Origin: Amycolatopsis umgeniensis
Lineage (GTDB): Bacteria > Actinomycetota > Actinomycetes > Mycobacteriales > Pseudonocardiaceae
Assembly (NCBI RefSeq): GCF_014205155.1
Contig: NZ_JACHMX010000001.1
Coordinates: 4,154,001-4,218,000 of the forward strand
DNA: 64,000 nucleotides
Direction: 5' to 3'
Shown: positions 14,777 to 23,653 of the stretch, piece after piece
How positions within the stretch are numbered: position 1 is the first letter of the stretch
Layout: each line of letters opens with the position of its first letter
The notes under the pieces: generated by a model
What the model saw: only the letters and a program-made list of their open reading frames with translations
Told to the model about the DNA's origin: nothing
Databases searched by the model: none
Translations under genes and position numbers: made by a program

Positions 14777-16912
14777 ATGACCACGGCGCACGTGACCTGC
14801 CCGCTCTGCGAAGCCACCTGTGGGCTGGAGGTGACGATCGACGAGAAGAGTCTGGTCACCCGCGTGCAGGGCGACCGCGAGGACGTCTTCTCGCGGGGAT
14901 ACATCTGCCCGAAGGGCGCCTCGCTCGGCGCGCTGCACCACGATCCGGACAGGCTCACCGCGCCGCTGGTCAAACGGGACGGCGAGTTCGTCGAGGTCAC
15001 GTGGGACGAGGCCTTCGCCGAGATCGACCGGCGGCTCCGGCCGATCATCGAGGAGCACGGCAAGAACGCCGTCGCCGTCTACTCCGGCAATCCGACGGTG
15101 CACAACGCGGCACTGGTGCTCTACGGCCGCGTGTTCTTCAAAGCCTTGGGCACCAAGAACTTCTACACCGCGACCACGGTCGACCAGATGCCGAAGCACT
15201 TCTCGTCCGGCTACCTCTTCGGCGATCCGCAGACCATTCCCGTCGCCGACCTCGACCGCACCGAGCACCTGCTCATCCTGGGCGCGAACCCGTTGGTGTC
15301 CAACGGAAGCCTGATGACGGCGGCCGACACCCGCGGCAGGTTGCGCGGGATCCAGAAGCGGGGCGGCAAGATCGTCGTCCTCGATCCGCGCCGCACCCGG
15401 ACGGCCCAGCTCGCCGACGAGCACCACGCGATCCGGCCCGGCACCGACGCGCTGTTCCTGTTCGCGCTGGTCAACGTCCTGTTCGCGGAGAACCGGAGCA
15501 CTCCCGGCGAGCACGTCACCGGCGTCGACGAGGTTCGCGCGCTCGCGGAGCCGTTCACGCCGGAGGCCGTCGCGCCCGCGACCGGGATCGACGCCGCCGA
15601 GATCCGCCGGATCGCCCTCGAACTCGCGGATGCCGGACGTGCCGCGGTCTACGGCCGGATGGGGACCACAACCCAGTCTTACGGCACCATCGCGAGCTGG
15701 CTGGTCGACGTCGTCAACGCGCTCACCGGCAACCTCGATCGCGAGGGCGGCGTGATGTTCCCGCTGCCCGCCGCGTGGAAACCGCGACGGTCTTCGCCGT
15801 TCACCAGCGGCCGATGGAAGAGCCGCGTGCGCGGATATCCCGAGGTGCTCGGGGAACTGCCGGTGGCCACGCTCGCGGACGAGATCGAGACGCCCGGCGA
15901 GGGCCGGGTGCGGGCGCTGGTGACGATCAGCGGTAACCCGGCACTGAGCACACCCAACTCCGCGCGGCTCACGGAAGCGTTGCGGCAGCTGGACTTCATG
16001 GTCTCCCTCGACGTGTACCTCAACGAGACCACCCGGCACGCCGACGTCATCCTGCCAGGGCCGTCACCGCTGGAACGGCCGCATTACGACGTCGCACTGT
16101 ACACACTCGCCGTGCGGAACGTCGCGAACTGGACGCCGGGGACGCTCGAGACCGACCTGCCGCAGGAATGGGTGACCCTGCTGCGGATGGCCGGGATCGC
16201 CGCCGGTCAGGGCCCGGACGTCGACGTCGCCGCCTTCGACACGATGGTCGCGGCCGAGACGGCGCGGCGCACCGGCGTCGACCTCGCGCTCGCCGAAGGC
16301 CGCACTGGGCCGGCGCGGATGATCGACCTGATGCTGCGCGGCGGACCGTACGGGCTGAAACTGGCCGACCTCGAAGCCGCCCCGCACGGCATCGACCTCG
16401 GCGCGCTGAAGCCGCGGCTGCCGGAGGTGCTCTCCACCGCGAGCGGGAAGGTCGAGCTGGCGCCGGACGCGATCACGAAGGACGTCCCGAGGCTGCGCGC
16501 GGAACTCGGCAAAGCGCCCGACGACGGTCTGCTGCTCATCGGGCGACGGCATCTGAGCTCGAACAACTCCTGGATGCACAACCTGACGCCGCTGGTGCGC
16601 GGCGGGAACCGGTGCACCGTCCAGGTCCACCCGGACGACGCCTCCCGGCTCGGGCTGACCGACGGCGGGCTCGCGTCGGTGACGTCGCGGGCGGGGAAGC
16701 TCGAAGTGCCAGTCGAGGTCACGGCCGACGTCCGGCCCGGGGTGGTGAGCATGCCGCACGGCTGGGGCCACGACATCGAGGGCACGCGCACGCAGGTCGC
16801 GACGGCGCACGCCGGGGTCAATTCGAACCTCGTCGCCGACGAGACCCTGCTCGACGTCCCGTCCGGGAACGCCGTGCTGAACGGGATCCCGGTGGAGGTC
16901 GCCCCGGTCTAG
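14777..16912 (+). CDS. Molybdopterin (bis-MGD) oxidoreductase
   Basis: A 711-residue member of the formate dehydrogenase/DMSO reductase superfamily. The N-terminal [4Fe-4S] motif has Cys 8, 11, 15 and 44 (CPLCEATCGL, YICPKG). Cofactor-binding blocks follow: ILGANPLVSNG, VVLDPRRTRTAQLAD, and the C-terminal molydopterin-dinucleotide domain from ~555 (RHLSSNNSWMHN, VSMPHGWGHD). At the usual Mo-ligand position, around 136-144 (DQMPKHFSS), there is no Cys or selenocysteine, so Ser or no protein ligand is implied. No Tat signal: cytosolic. No electron-transfer subunit is adjacent. Substrate unknown; automated names such as formate dehydrogenase would be unsafe. Confidence 0.87.
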   Translation: MTTAHVTCPLCEATCGLEVTIDEKSLVTRVQGDREDVFSRGYICPKGASLGALHHDPDRLTAPLVKRDGEFVEVTWDEAFAEIDRRLRPIIEEHGKNAVAVYSGNPTVHNAALVLYGRVFFKALGTKNFYTATTVDQMPKHFSSGYLFGDPQTIPVADLDRTEHLLILGANPLVSNGSLMTAADTRGRLRGIQKRGGKIVVLDPRRTRTAQLADEHHAIRPGTDALFLFALVNVLFAENRSTPGEHVTGVDEVRALAEPFTPEAVAPATGIDAAEIRRIALELADAGRAAVYGRMGTTTQSYGTIASWLVDVVNALTGNLDREGGVMFPLPAAWKPRRSSPFTSGRWKSRVRGYPEVLGELPVATLADEIETPGEGRVRALVTISGNPALSTPNSARLTEALRQLDFMVSLDVYLNETTRHADVILPGPSPLERPHYDVALYTLAVRNVANWTPGTLETDLPQEWVTLLRMAGIAAGQGPDVDVAAFDTMVAAETARRTGVDLALAEGRTGPARMIDLMLRGGPYGLKLADLEAAPHGIDLGALKPRLPEVLSTASGKVELAPDAITKDVPRLRAELGKAPDDGLLLIGRRHLSSNNSWMHNLTPLVRGGNRCTVQVHPDDASRLGLTDGGLASVTSRAGKLEVPVEVTADVRPGVVSMPHGWGHDIEGTRTQVATAHAGVNSNLVADETLLDVPSGNAVLNGIPVEVAPV

Positions 16913-16913
16913 C

Positions 16914-17570
16914 TCACCAGGCGGTGGCCAGGTCGGCGTGCTGCCGGACCCAGGCGTGCATGACGATCCCGGCGGCGACGCCCGCGTTGATGGAGCGTGT
17001 CGTGCCGAACTGCGCGATCGAAACGACCAGCGACGCTGTCTTCTGCGCCTCGGCCGACAGACCCGGCCCTTCCTGCCCGAACAGCAGAACGCACTCGCGC
17101 GGCAGTTCCGCGGTCTCGACGGGCTGCGAGCCGGGGGTGTTGTCGACGGCGACCACGGCGAGCCCCTCCGCGGCGGCGAAGGTCAGCAACCCGCTGACGT
17201 CCTCGTGGTGGAGAAGGTGCTGGTAGCGGTCGGTCACCATGGCACCGCGCCGGTTCCAGCGCCGCCGCCCGACGATGTGCACGGCGGCCGCGGCGAACGC
17301 GTTCGCCGTCCGGACCACGGTGCCGATGTTGTGATCGTGCTGGAAGTTCTCGATCGCCACGTGGAAGGGGTGCCGACGGCCGTCCACATCGGACACGATG
17401 GCCTCGCGCCGCCAGTAGCGGTACGGGTCGACGACGTTGCGGCGGTCGCCTCCTGCCAGCAGTTCGGGGTCGTACCGCTCGTCCGCGGGCCACTCGCCCT
17501 CCCACGGACCGACGCCGACCTCTTCCCGCGCCACCCATTCGGTGGGGCCGGCCTCTTCCGACGAGTTCAC
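16914..17570 (-). CDS. TrmH/SpoU family RNA 2'-O-methyltransferase
   Basis: A 218-residue SPOUT methyltransferase. The three knot motifs are clear: HNIGTVVRTANAFAAAAV (motif 1), VLLFGQEGPGLS (motif 2) and SINAGVAAGIVMHAW (motif 3). About 75 residues precede the catalytic fold. It should transfer a methyl group from S-adenosylmethionine to a ribose 2'-OH of tRNA or rRNA; the target is not apparent. The start is GTG at 17570. Its stop is 1 bp from the convergent molybdoenzyme stop, a very tight tail-to-tail junction. Confidence 0.88.
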   Translation of the reverse strand: MNSSEEAGPTEWVAREEVGVGPWEGEWPADERYDPELLAGGDRRNVVDPYRYWRREAIVSDVDGRRHPFHVAIENFQHDHNIGTVVRTANAFAAAAVHIVGRRRWNRRGAMVTDRYQHLLHHEDVSGLLTFAAAEGLAVVAVDNTPGSQPVETAELPRECVLLFGQEGPGLSAEAQKTASLVVSIAQFGTTRSINAGVAAGIVMHAWVRQHADLATAW

Positions 17571-17582
17571 CCGGTGATTGTC

Positions 17583-17975
17583 TCAGCCCATGCTGACGCG
17601 GTGCGCCGGTGCGTCCCCGTCGTGGTGGCGGTGACGCCAGCGCTGGACCGTGCCGACGTAGGAGATGATCACCGTCGCCATCGCGATCACGACGATGACG
17701 GGCAGCATCGAGCGCGGGAACACCGTGTCGTAGAGGTAGTAGGCGTTGAAGCCGCCCGGCAGGTCGCCGAGGCCCTGCTGATGCCGGAAGTAGTTCTCGG
17801 CCGCCGTCAGCGGGCAGGGCCAGGGGAAGACGTTGACGAGGATCCCCCATGCGGCGAAGAACACATGCCCGAAGATCACCTTCGGCCACCGCCACGCGAG
17901 AAAACCACCGAATCCGATGAACAGCAGCGCGAAAATGTGCACCGCGACTGTCACGTTCGCCAGGAAACCCGCCAC
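17583..17975 (-). CDS. DUF2784 family membrane protein
   Basis: A 130-residue protein with three or four hydrophobic helices. The N-terminal VAVHIFALLFIGFGGFLAWRWP and the FPWPCPLTAAENYFRHQQG loop are characteristic of DUF2784 (conserved Pro-Cys-Pro-Leu-Thr then Glu-Asn). The function is unknown. It lies 12 bp upstream of the SpoU methyltransferase in the same direction, so the two may be co-transcribed. Confidence 0.82.
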   Translation of the reverse strand: MAGFLANVTVAVHIFALLFIGFGGFLAWRWPKVIFGHVFFAAWGILVNVFPWPCPLTAAENYFRHQQGLGDLPGGFNAYYLYDTVFPRSMLPVIVVIAMATVIISYVGTVQRWRHRHHDGDAPAHRVSMG

Positions 17976-18042
17976 CTCAAGCCCCCTTTCGCTCCCCTAC
18001 CAGCGACGTTACCCCTTTCGTATTGAGAAACGCTCACGAAAA

Positions 18043-18080
18043 AACGGGGCATCCTCCGTTCGCACGGAGGATGCCCCGTT
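18043..18080 (-). terminator. Intrinsic terminator of pyrE
   Basis: A 17-bp perfect stem (arm AACGGGGCATCCTCCGT) with a 4-nt loop. On the minus strand it begins 13 bp after the pyrE stop and runs into a run of six T. This is the clearest classical intrinsic terminator in the window. Confidence 0.9.
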
Positions 18081-18093
18081 CGGGACGCTTTAT

Positions 18094-18657
18094 TCAGGAC
18101 AGTCCGAGATCGTCCTTGTTCAGGATGTAACGGTATTCGAGGCCTTCCTTCTCGATGGCCTCGCGCGCTCCGGTGTCCCTGTCGACGACCGTCGCGACGC
18201 CGACCACGTTCGCTCCGGCCTCGCGCAGCGCCTCGACGGCGGTGAGCACGCTGCCGCCGGTGGTCGAGGTGTCCTCGACGGCCAGCACGCGCTGCCCCAG
18301 CACCTCGACGCCTTCGATCCGGCGCTGCATACCGTGCGCCTTGGCGCCCTTGCGGACCACGAACGCGTCGAGCACGACGCCGTCGGTGGCCGCGGAGTGC
18401 AGCATCGCCAGCGCCACCGGGTCCGCGCCGAGGGTCAAGCCGCCGGCGGCGACGTAGTCCCAGTCGTGGGTGAGCTGGCGGAGCAGCTTCCCGATCAGCG
18501 GGGCGGCCGCGTGATGCAGCGTCGCCCGCCGGAGATCGATGTAGTAGTCGGCTTCCTTGCCGGAAGACAACGTCACCTTGCCGTGCACGACGGCGAGCTC
18601 GCCGACCAGTCTCGCCAGTTCGAGTTTCGCCGCTTGATCCAACCCGGGGTACGCCAC
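18094..18657 (-). CDS. pyrE: Orotate phosphoribosyltransferase
   Basis: A 187-residue type-I phosphoribosyltransferase converting orotate and PRPP to orotidine 5'-phosphate in pyrimidine synthesis. LARLVGELAVVHGKVTLSSGKEADYYIDLRRATLHH, GGLTLGADPVA, FVVRKGAKAHGMQRRIEG and the PRPP loop VLAVEDTSTTGGSV are all present. The start is uncertain. I prefer GTG 18657 because the product then matches family length. GTG 18711 adds 18 unconserved residues and would overlap the upstream ABC permease stop by 8 bp. Followed by a strong terminator. Confidence 0.92.
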   Translation of the reverse strand: MAYPGLDQAAKLELARLVGELAVVHGKVTLSSGKEADYYIDLRRATLHHAAAPLIGKLLRQLTHDWDYVAAGGLTLGADPVALAMLHSAATDGVVLDAFVVRKGAKAHGMQRRIEGVEVLGQRVLAVEDTSTTGGSVLTAVEALREAGANVVGVATVVDRDTGAREAIEKEGLEYRYILNKDDLGLS

Positions 18658-18703
18658 GGCCGAGAGTCTTACACACGGCCCGCCGGGTCTCACGACGGTG
18701 CGC

Positions 18704-21238
18704 TCAGTCACTGCCGGTCGTCGCGGCGTCCACGGCCTGCCCCCGAGTGGCCGCCCAGGCCGGGACCAGGGTCGCGGTCAGCGCGAGCGCCGCGGCGATG
18801 CCGATGATCGACAGGTAGATCAGCGGCGAACCCATCGGCAGCAGGGAATCGGCCGCCACCAGGCAGAACGGGATGATCGAGCCCGCCGCGACGACAGTGC
18901 CGAGCACGATTCCGATCAGCGCGACGAGCCCGCCTTCGAAACCGGCCATCCGCAGCACCTGTGCCCTGGTCGAACCGGTGAGCCGCTGCAACCCGAACTC
19001 GCGGCGTCGCCGCACGGTCGCCATCACCAGCGTGTTGGCGACCGAAATCACCGTATAGGCGATGATCATCCCGACCAGCAGGTAGTTCACCCACGCGCCG
19101 ACGGCCTGATCCTTCGCGTGCGCCGCGACGAGCGCGCCCCGGTCACCGACGGACACCGGCAGCCCGGCCGTCGCCTCGCGAAGCCGTTCTGTCAGCGCCG
19201 CCGGATCGACGCCCGGAGCGGCGCGGACCAGCATCTGCCCGGCGAGCCCGGCGGTGGTGTGCGGGGCCAGGAGATCGGCCGGGAGCAGCAGGCTCTCGAA
19301 ACCGGGGCGCTGGCTGGTGACCGCGACGACCTTGACGTCGACAGGGGTGCCGTCGCCGAGTTTCAGGCTCAGCGTGTCGCCGATGCCGCGGCCGAAGTCC
19401 TTCGCGAAGACGGCCGGGAGCGCGACGCTCCTGCCGGTCAGCGCCTTCAGGTCGCCCTGGGTCACCTTGGTGTCGATCGTCGCGCCCGCACCGGCCGCGG
19501 TGAGGCCGATCGCCGGGCGTCCCTCGTCGGAGGAGTCGTACGGCTCCTCGAGGAACACGCTGCTGGTGACGTACTCGGACGCTCCGGCGACGCCGGGCAC
19601 GGCCTGGATCCGCTGGACCAGATCCGGGGCCAGCCCACCCGCGACCGAACCGATCACGGCGTCGGCGCGGACGTCCTCGGTGAACGCCTGGTCGGCCAAC
19701 TCCTGTTGAGTGGTCTGCAGGTAGATGTTCGCGGTCGCGATCCCGACGGCGAGCATGATCGGGGTGACCGCACCCGCCGCCCGGACGATCCCGGCGCGGG
19801 TGTTGAGCACGGCGAGGTGCGCGTCGATGCCGCCGAGCAGGCGCATCGGCCACTGCAGGATCGCCGTCATCACCTTCGCGACGCCGGGGGTGATCATCGC
19901 GACTCCGAGCGCCCAGAGGATCACCGCGGGACCGGCGGTGCTGGCCGCGATCGGACCGGTCATCACCGCGACGGTGACGATGGCCAGAGCGGTACCGCCG
20001 CCGAAACAGAGGGCGGCGAGCACGAACCGCGTCGGGGTCAGCCAGCGGCGGGTGACCGCGGCTTCGGCGAGCGCCTCGGTCGGCCGGATCTTCCCGGCCC
20101 GGCGGCCCGCCATGAAGGCGGCGATGAACACCGCGAGGATCGCGGCGCCCGCGCCCACGACCGACGGCAGCCAGCCTTGGTAGAACCGCAGAACCCCGGG
20201 TACCACACCGTTCTCGACCAGCTGGGTGAAAAGCCACTCGCCGAGGAACGGGCCGAGGACGGCGGCGAGCGCGGTGGCGAGCAGGCCGACGGCCAGTGCC
20301 TCGCCGAGGACCATGCGCCGGAGCTGGCGCGGGGTCGTGCCGATCGCCCGCATCAGCGCGAGCTCCCGCGAACGCTGCTGGGTGGACAGGCTCAGCGTGC
20401 TCGCGACGACGAACATCGCGACCATCACCGAGAGCCCGCCGGACACCGCCGCGATGACGATCAGGTTGGAGCCGCTCGAATCGGCCTCGGGGAACTCCGC
20501 GACACCGCGGTCGATGCCGCTCAGGACGGTCGCCCCGGCCGCGGTCTCGGCGACCTTCGCCTGCACCTGTTCGACGTCGGCGCCCGGTTTGGTGAAGACG
20601 CCGATGACGTCGGCCTTGCCGGGATACCCGGAGAGCCGGGCGGCGTCGGTGGCGGAGAAGAACACGGCGCCCCGCGTGATCGACCGCGGCGCACCGGCAA
20701 CGCCGGCGACCCGGAACGATTCGGTCTTGCCGCGCGCGGCGACCTCGACGAGGTCACCGGGCTTCAACCCCGACGTGGACTCGACGACGACCTCACCCGA
20801 GGCGGGCGCCGCACCCTCGACCAGCGCGTACGGGGTCAGCGCGGCGGAATCCCAAGCGTGGCCGAGTGCCGGCCGCCCACTGGCCGCGAGCGGGAAGCTC
20901 ACTTCGCCGACGACGTCCGAGACGCCGGGAACCGACCGCAGCCGGGAGACCAGGCCGTTGTCGAGCCGGACGCGCTCGGGGAGCCGCGCGTCCTCGAACT
21001 TGCGTTTGTCATCGGCTTCGAGGGAGGCCGGGTCTTTCTTGGGCAGTGCGAAGGTCTGGCCACCGGTGACGACGATCGGGGCGGCCGCGAGACGCTGGGG
21101 TTCCGCGTTGCTGCGGATCCCGGTCTCCATCAGGCCACCGCACGAGGCGACGATCAGCGCGCCGAAGAAGACGGCGATGAAGGTGCCGATGAATCCGCCC
21201 TTGCGCAGGCGCAGGGTCCGGAAGGCGAGTCGCAGCAT
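18704..21238 (-). CDS. ABC transporter permease with two FtsX domains (MacB-like)
   Basis: An 844-residue permease. An N-terminal TM (IGTFIAVFFGALIVASCGG) is followed by a large extracytoplasmic region (~50-260) and a first FtsX/MacB core of three helices (~260-400, with STQQRSRELALMRAIGTTPRQLRRMVLGEAL). A second TM, a second extracytoplasmic region and a C-terminal FtsX core follow (TVRRRREFGLQRLTGSTRAQVLRM). Such exporters move lipids, peptides or lipoproteins, or sense antimicrobial peptides, through mechanotransmission. ATG 21236-21238 overlaps the ATPase stop by one base, so the two are coupled. Confidence 0.9.
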   Translation of the reverse strand: MLRLAFRTLRLRKGGFIGTFIAVFFGALIVASCGGLMETGIRSNAEPQRLAAAPIVVTGGQTFALPKKDPASLEADDKRKFEDARLPERVRLDNGLVSRLRSVPGVSDVVGEVSFPLAASGRPALGHAWDSAALTPYALVEGAAPASGEVVVESTSGLKPGDLVEVAARGKTESFRVAGVAGAPRSITRGAVFFSATDAARLSGYPGKADVIGVFTKPGADVEQVQAKVAETAAGATVLSGIDRGVAEFPEADSSGSNLIVIAAVSGGLSVMVAMFVVASTLSLSTQQRSRELALMRAIGTTPRQLRRMVLGEALAVGLLATALAAVLGPFLGEWLFTQLVENGVVPGVLRFYQGWLPSVVGAGAAILAVFIAAFMAGRRAGKIRPTEALAEAAVTRRWLTPTRFVLAALCFGGGTALAIVTVAVMTGPIAASTAGPAVILWALGVAMITPGVAKVMTAILQWPMRLLGGIDAHLAVLNTRAGIVRAAGAVTPIMLAVGIATANIYLQTTQQELADQAFTEDVRADAVIGSVAGGLAPDLVQRIQAVPGVAGASEYVTSSVFLEEPYDSSDEGRPAIGLTAAGAGATIDTKVTQGDLKALTGRSVALPAVFAKDFGRGIGDTLSLKLGDGTPVDVKVVAVTSQRPGFESLLLPADLLAPHTTAGLAGQMLVRAAPGVDPAALTERLREATAGLPVSVGDRGALVAAHAKDQAVGAWVNYLLVGMIIAYTVISVANTLVMATVRRRREFGLQRLTGSTRAQVLRMAGFEGGLVALIGIVLGTVVAAGSIIPFCLVAADSLLPMGSPLIYLSIIGIAAALALTATLVPAWAATRGQAVDAATTGSD

Positions 21239-22035
21239 CACGCACCCGCCCGCGCCGGGCTGGTGTTCTGGCCCCTCCGCTGAGACGCGTGCGTCGGGGC
21301 GGCCCAGGCACCCAGGTGGGTCATGCGTTCGGCGACGACGTCCGCGGTGGGCGCGTGCAGTTCGTCCGCGATCCGGCCGTCGGCGAGGAAGATGACGCGG
21401 TCGGCGTAGGAGGCGGCCATCGGGTCGTGGGTCACCATGATCACCGTCTGCCCCGTGGCGCGGACCGAATCGCGCAGCAGTCCGAGGACTTCGGCGGCGG
21501 TCCGTGTGTCGAGGGCGCCGGTCGGTTCGTCGGCGAAGACCACCGGCGGCCGGGTGACCAGCGCCCGCGCGATCGCGACGCGCTGCGCCTGCCCGCCGGA
21601 AAGTTCGCCGGGAAGGTGCTTGCGGCGCCCGGAAAGCCCGACGCGGGTCAGCATCTCCTCGACGACGCGGCGGTCCGGCCTGGCACCGGCGAGCTGCTGC
21701 GGGAGCGTGACGTTCTGCTCGACGGTCAGCGCCGGGAGCAGGTTGAAGGCCTGGAAGATGAAACCGACCCGGTCGCGGCGCAGCTTCGTCAGCTTCGTCT
21801 CGCTCATCCCGGCCAGCTCCTGCCCGTCGAGTACGACGGACCCCGACGTCGGCCGGTCCAGCCCGGCCGCGCAGTGCAGGAAAGTGCTCTTGCCCGAGCC
21901 CGAAGGCCCCATCACCGCGGTGAAGCCGCCGCGCGGGAACGCCAGCGTCACCCCGTCCAGGGCGATGACGCCCTTGCCGTATTCCTTGCGGACGCCGTCG
22001 AGCCGGACCGCGTCACCGTTCCACCCAGTGTTCAT
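21238..22035 (-). CDS. ABC transporter ATP-binding protein (MacB/LolD type)
   Basis: A 265-residue ATPase. Walker A is GPSGSGKST (~residues 43-51), Q-loop FIFQAFNLLPALTVEQNV, signature LSGGQAQRVAIARAL, Walker B VVFADEPTGALD and H-loop MVTHDP. This pattern is the MacB/LolD/FtsE clade that pairs with FtsX-type permeases. It is the first gene of a two-gene operon with the long permease. An ~40-residue C-terminal tail (WAAPTHASQRRGQN) exceeds the family norm. The role of the pair is unknown; no regulator or sensor kinase of the bacitracin-resistance type is adjacent. Confidence 0.92.
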   Translation of the reverse strand: MNTGWNGDAVRLDGVRKEYGKGVIALDGVTLAFPRGGFTAVMGPSGSGKSTFLHCAAGLDRPTSGSVVLDGQELAGMSETKLTKLRRDRVGFIFQAFNLLPALTVEQNVTLPQQLAGARPDRRVVEEMLTRVGLSGRRKHLPGELSGGQAQRVAIARALVTRPPVVFADEPTGALDTRTAAEVLGLLRDSVRATGQTVIMVTHDPMAASYADRVIFLADGRIADELHAPTADVVAERMTHLGAWAAPTHASQRRGQNTSPARAGA

Positions 22036-22106
22036 GGTGAAAACCCTAGGAATCCCAGGTCGGATGCACCCTGGGGCGAGCGTGCGTCTCCTTGGTAGGG
22101 CGCGCC

Positions 22107-22601
22107 CTACCTCACCTGGCCGGTCTTGGCGTCCACGTCGACGTCGTGCTCGACCCCGGTGCCGTCGCGGAGCCCGACCTGCCAGACGAGGGTGCCGTCG
22201 GTGGCGAGGTCGATCTCCATCTCGTCGAGCTCACCGGGCAGACGTTTTTGCGCGGCCTGGAGTGCCTTGACCGCGTCGACATCCGCCTGTTGGACCTTCG
22301 CCATGTCGTCGCTCGGCTTGGCGGTCTGCTGCTGGCCGAGGACTTGACCTCCGTCCCGGCTCACGCGCACCTTGTGTTCCTGCCCGTTCGACGCGACCTT
22401 GATCTCCCAGCCGTCGTCGGCGTGTTCCACATCGAAGACCCGCCCGCCGGGCACGGCGCCCGCCGCCGCTTGGATCGCCTTCACCGGCTGGGCGTCGCCT
22501 CCGTCCGGCGCCGGTGCCGCCGGGCCTGGCGGCGGCTCGGTGGAACAGCCGGCCAAGGCCAGCGTCAGCACTCCGGCCGCGACAAGACGTGATGACCTCA
22601 T
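22107..22601 (-). CDS. PepSY domain lipoprotein
   Basis: A 164-residue exported lipoprotein with lipobox LALAGC at residues 14-19 and a Pro/Ala-rich tether. Two PepSY-like units follow: AVKAIQAAAGAVPGGRVFDVEHADDGWEIKVAS and VKALQAAQKRLPGELDEMEIDLATDGTLVWQVGL. PepSY proteins are proposed to bind or inhibit proteins in the cell envelope. It lies 71 bp upstream of the ABC ATPase in the same direction, which may link it to that exporter. Confidence 0.85.
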   Translation of the reverse strand: MRSSRLVAAGVLTLALAGCSTEPPPGPAAPAPDGGDAQPVKAIQAAAGAVPGGRVFDVEHADDGWEIKVASNGQEHKVRVSRDGGQVLGQQQTAKPSDDMAKVQQADVDAVKALQAAQKRLPGELDEMEIDLATDGTLVWQVGLRDGTGVEHDVDVDAKTGQVR

Positions 22602-22658
22602 GATCGAAGAGATACCCGCCCGGCGCGGCCCCGAATCGTGGGTCGTGTTCGGGCACGG

Positions 22659-22721
22659 CAGTCCCTGTCACGAACGGCCTCTCAGGTGCGGCCCCCGCGA
22701 GACAGTCCCTGTCACGAACGG
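22659..22721. repeat. Direct repeat CAGTCCCTGTCACGAACGG (two copies)
   Basis: A 19-bp word occurs exactly at 22659-22677 and 22703-22721, 44 bp apart. A second word, CTCAGGTGCGGCCC, occurs at 22681-22694 and again at 22779-22792 across the adjacent hairpin. No coding role is apparent in this 178-bp gap. Confidence 0.7.
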
Positions 22722-22726
22722 TTCCG

Positions 22727-22781
22727 GAGGGGGCGTGTGGAAATAGGGACACTCAACGTCCCTATTTCCACACGCCCCCTC
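22727..22781 (-). terminator. Perfect 24-bp hairpin after the SDR gene
   Basis: Left arm 22727-22750, loop ACTCAAC, right arm 22758-22781, with no mismatch. The right arm overlaps the stop codon of the SDR gene. It has no strong T tract, but the stem is far longer than a normal terminator. Confidence 0.75.
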
Positions 22782-23547
22782 AGGTGCGGCCCTTGCCCCC
22801 GAACCCGCCGCCGAGTTTCCGCAACACCGCCCTCGGCAGCAGCCCGCCGACAGCGACGAGCGCTTTGTACTGGAAGCTCGGCACCGAGATCACCTTGCCG
22901 CGGCGCAGATCCGCGAGCGCCTCGTCCACGACCTGGTCGACGCCGAGCCAGAACGCCTTGGGGCCCGGCCTGTCCAGCCCCGCCCGCTCGTGGAACTCCG
23001 TGGCGGTGAACCCGGGGCAGAGCGCCATCATGCGGATGTTCTTCGGCAGTGAGGCCGCGATGCCCTCGGTGAACGAAGTGACCCAGTTCTTGCTGGCCGT
23101 GTACGTCGAACCGCGGCCGCTGAAGAAGCCGGCGACTGAGCTGACGTTGATGATCGCTCCTTCGCCGCGTTCGATCATCCCCGGCAGCACGGCGCGGGTG
23201 AGCCGCAGGACAGCGGTGACGTTGACGTCGAGCTGACGCTGCAACGCGTCCTGCGGAATGGTCCAGAAGTCGCCGTTGAGGCCGAAGCCCGCGTTGTTCA
23301 CCAGGAGGTCCACCGGCTCGTCGGCAAGGCGGGCCTCGACCAGCGCACGTCCGTCCACTTCGGACAGATCGGCGGGCAGGACGACGACGTCGACGCCGTG
23401 CGCCTCGACCAGCTCCGCGGCGAAGCTCTCCAGCCTGTCGACGTCGCGGGCGACGAGCACGAGGTCGTACGCCTCGGCGGCGAGCCTGCGCGCGAACTGC
23501 GCGCCGATGCCGGCGGTGGCACCGGTGATCAGGGCGGTGGATGTCAT
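22780..23547 (-). CDS. SDR family oxidoreductase (classical type)
   Basis: A 255-residue short-chain dehydrogenase: [21 protein letters not shown] at the N-terminus, LLVNNAGFG, the Ser of INVSSVAGF, and YTASK with catalytic Tyr/Lys. The C-terminal [24 protein letters not shown] region, hydrophobic and basic, resembles the DltE/YqjQ sub-group related to 3-oxoacyl and hydroxysteroid dehydrogenases. The cofactor is probably NADP(H), but the substrate is unknown. It diverges from an exported protein gene 106 bp away. Confidence 0.88.
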   Translation of the reverse strand: MTSTALITGATAGIGAQFARRLAAEAYDLVLVARDVDRLESFAAELVEAHGVDVVVLPADLSEVDGRALVEARLADEPVDLLVNNAGFGLNGDFWTIPQDALQRQLDVNVTAVLRLTRAVLPGMIERGEGAIINVSSVAGFFSGRGSTYTASKNWVTSFTEGIAASLPKNIRMMALCPGFTATEFHERAGLDRPGPKAFWLGVDQVVDEALADLRRGKVISVPSFQYKALVAVGGLLPRAVLRKLGGGFGGKGRT

Positions 23548-23653
23548 ACCGGGAACCTACTCCTCAGTCGGGTCCTGGAGTCCAGGCGTGAGTGTCACCC
23601 ACCGTGGGGACCTGACGTGCATTGGCCCGAGTCGGGAAGTATCGTCCCGCTCC

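Noticed and set aside
18698..21283. Plus-strand open frame of about 861 codons
   Set aside because: It is antisense to the FtsX permease; composition is biased and no domain is seen.
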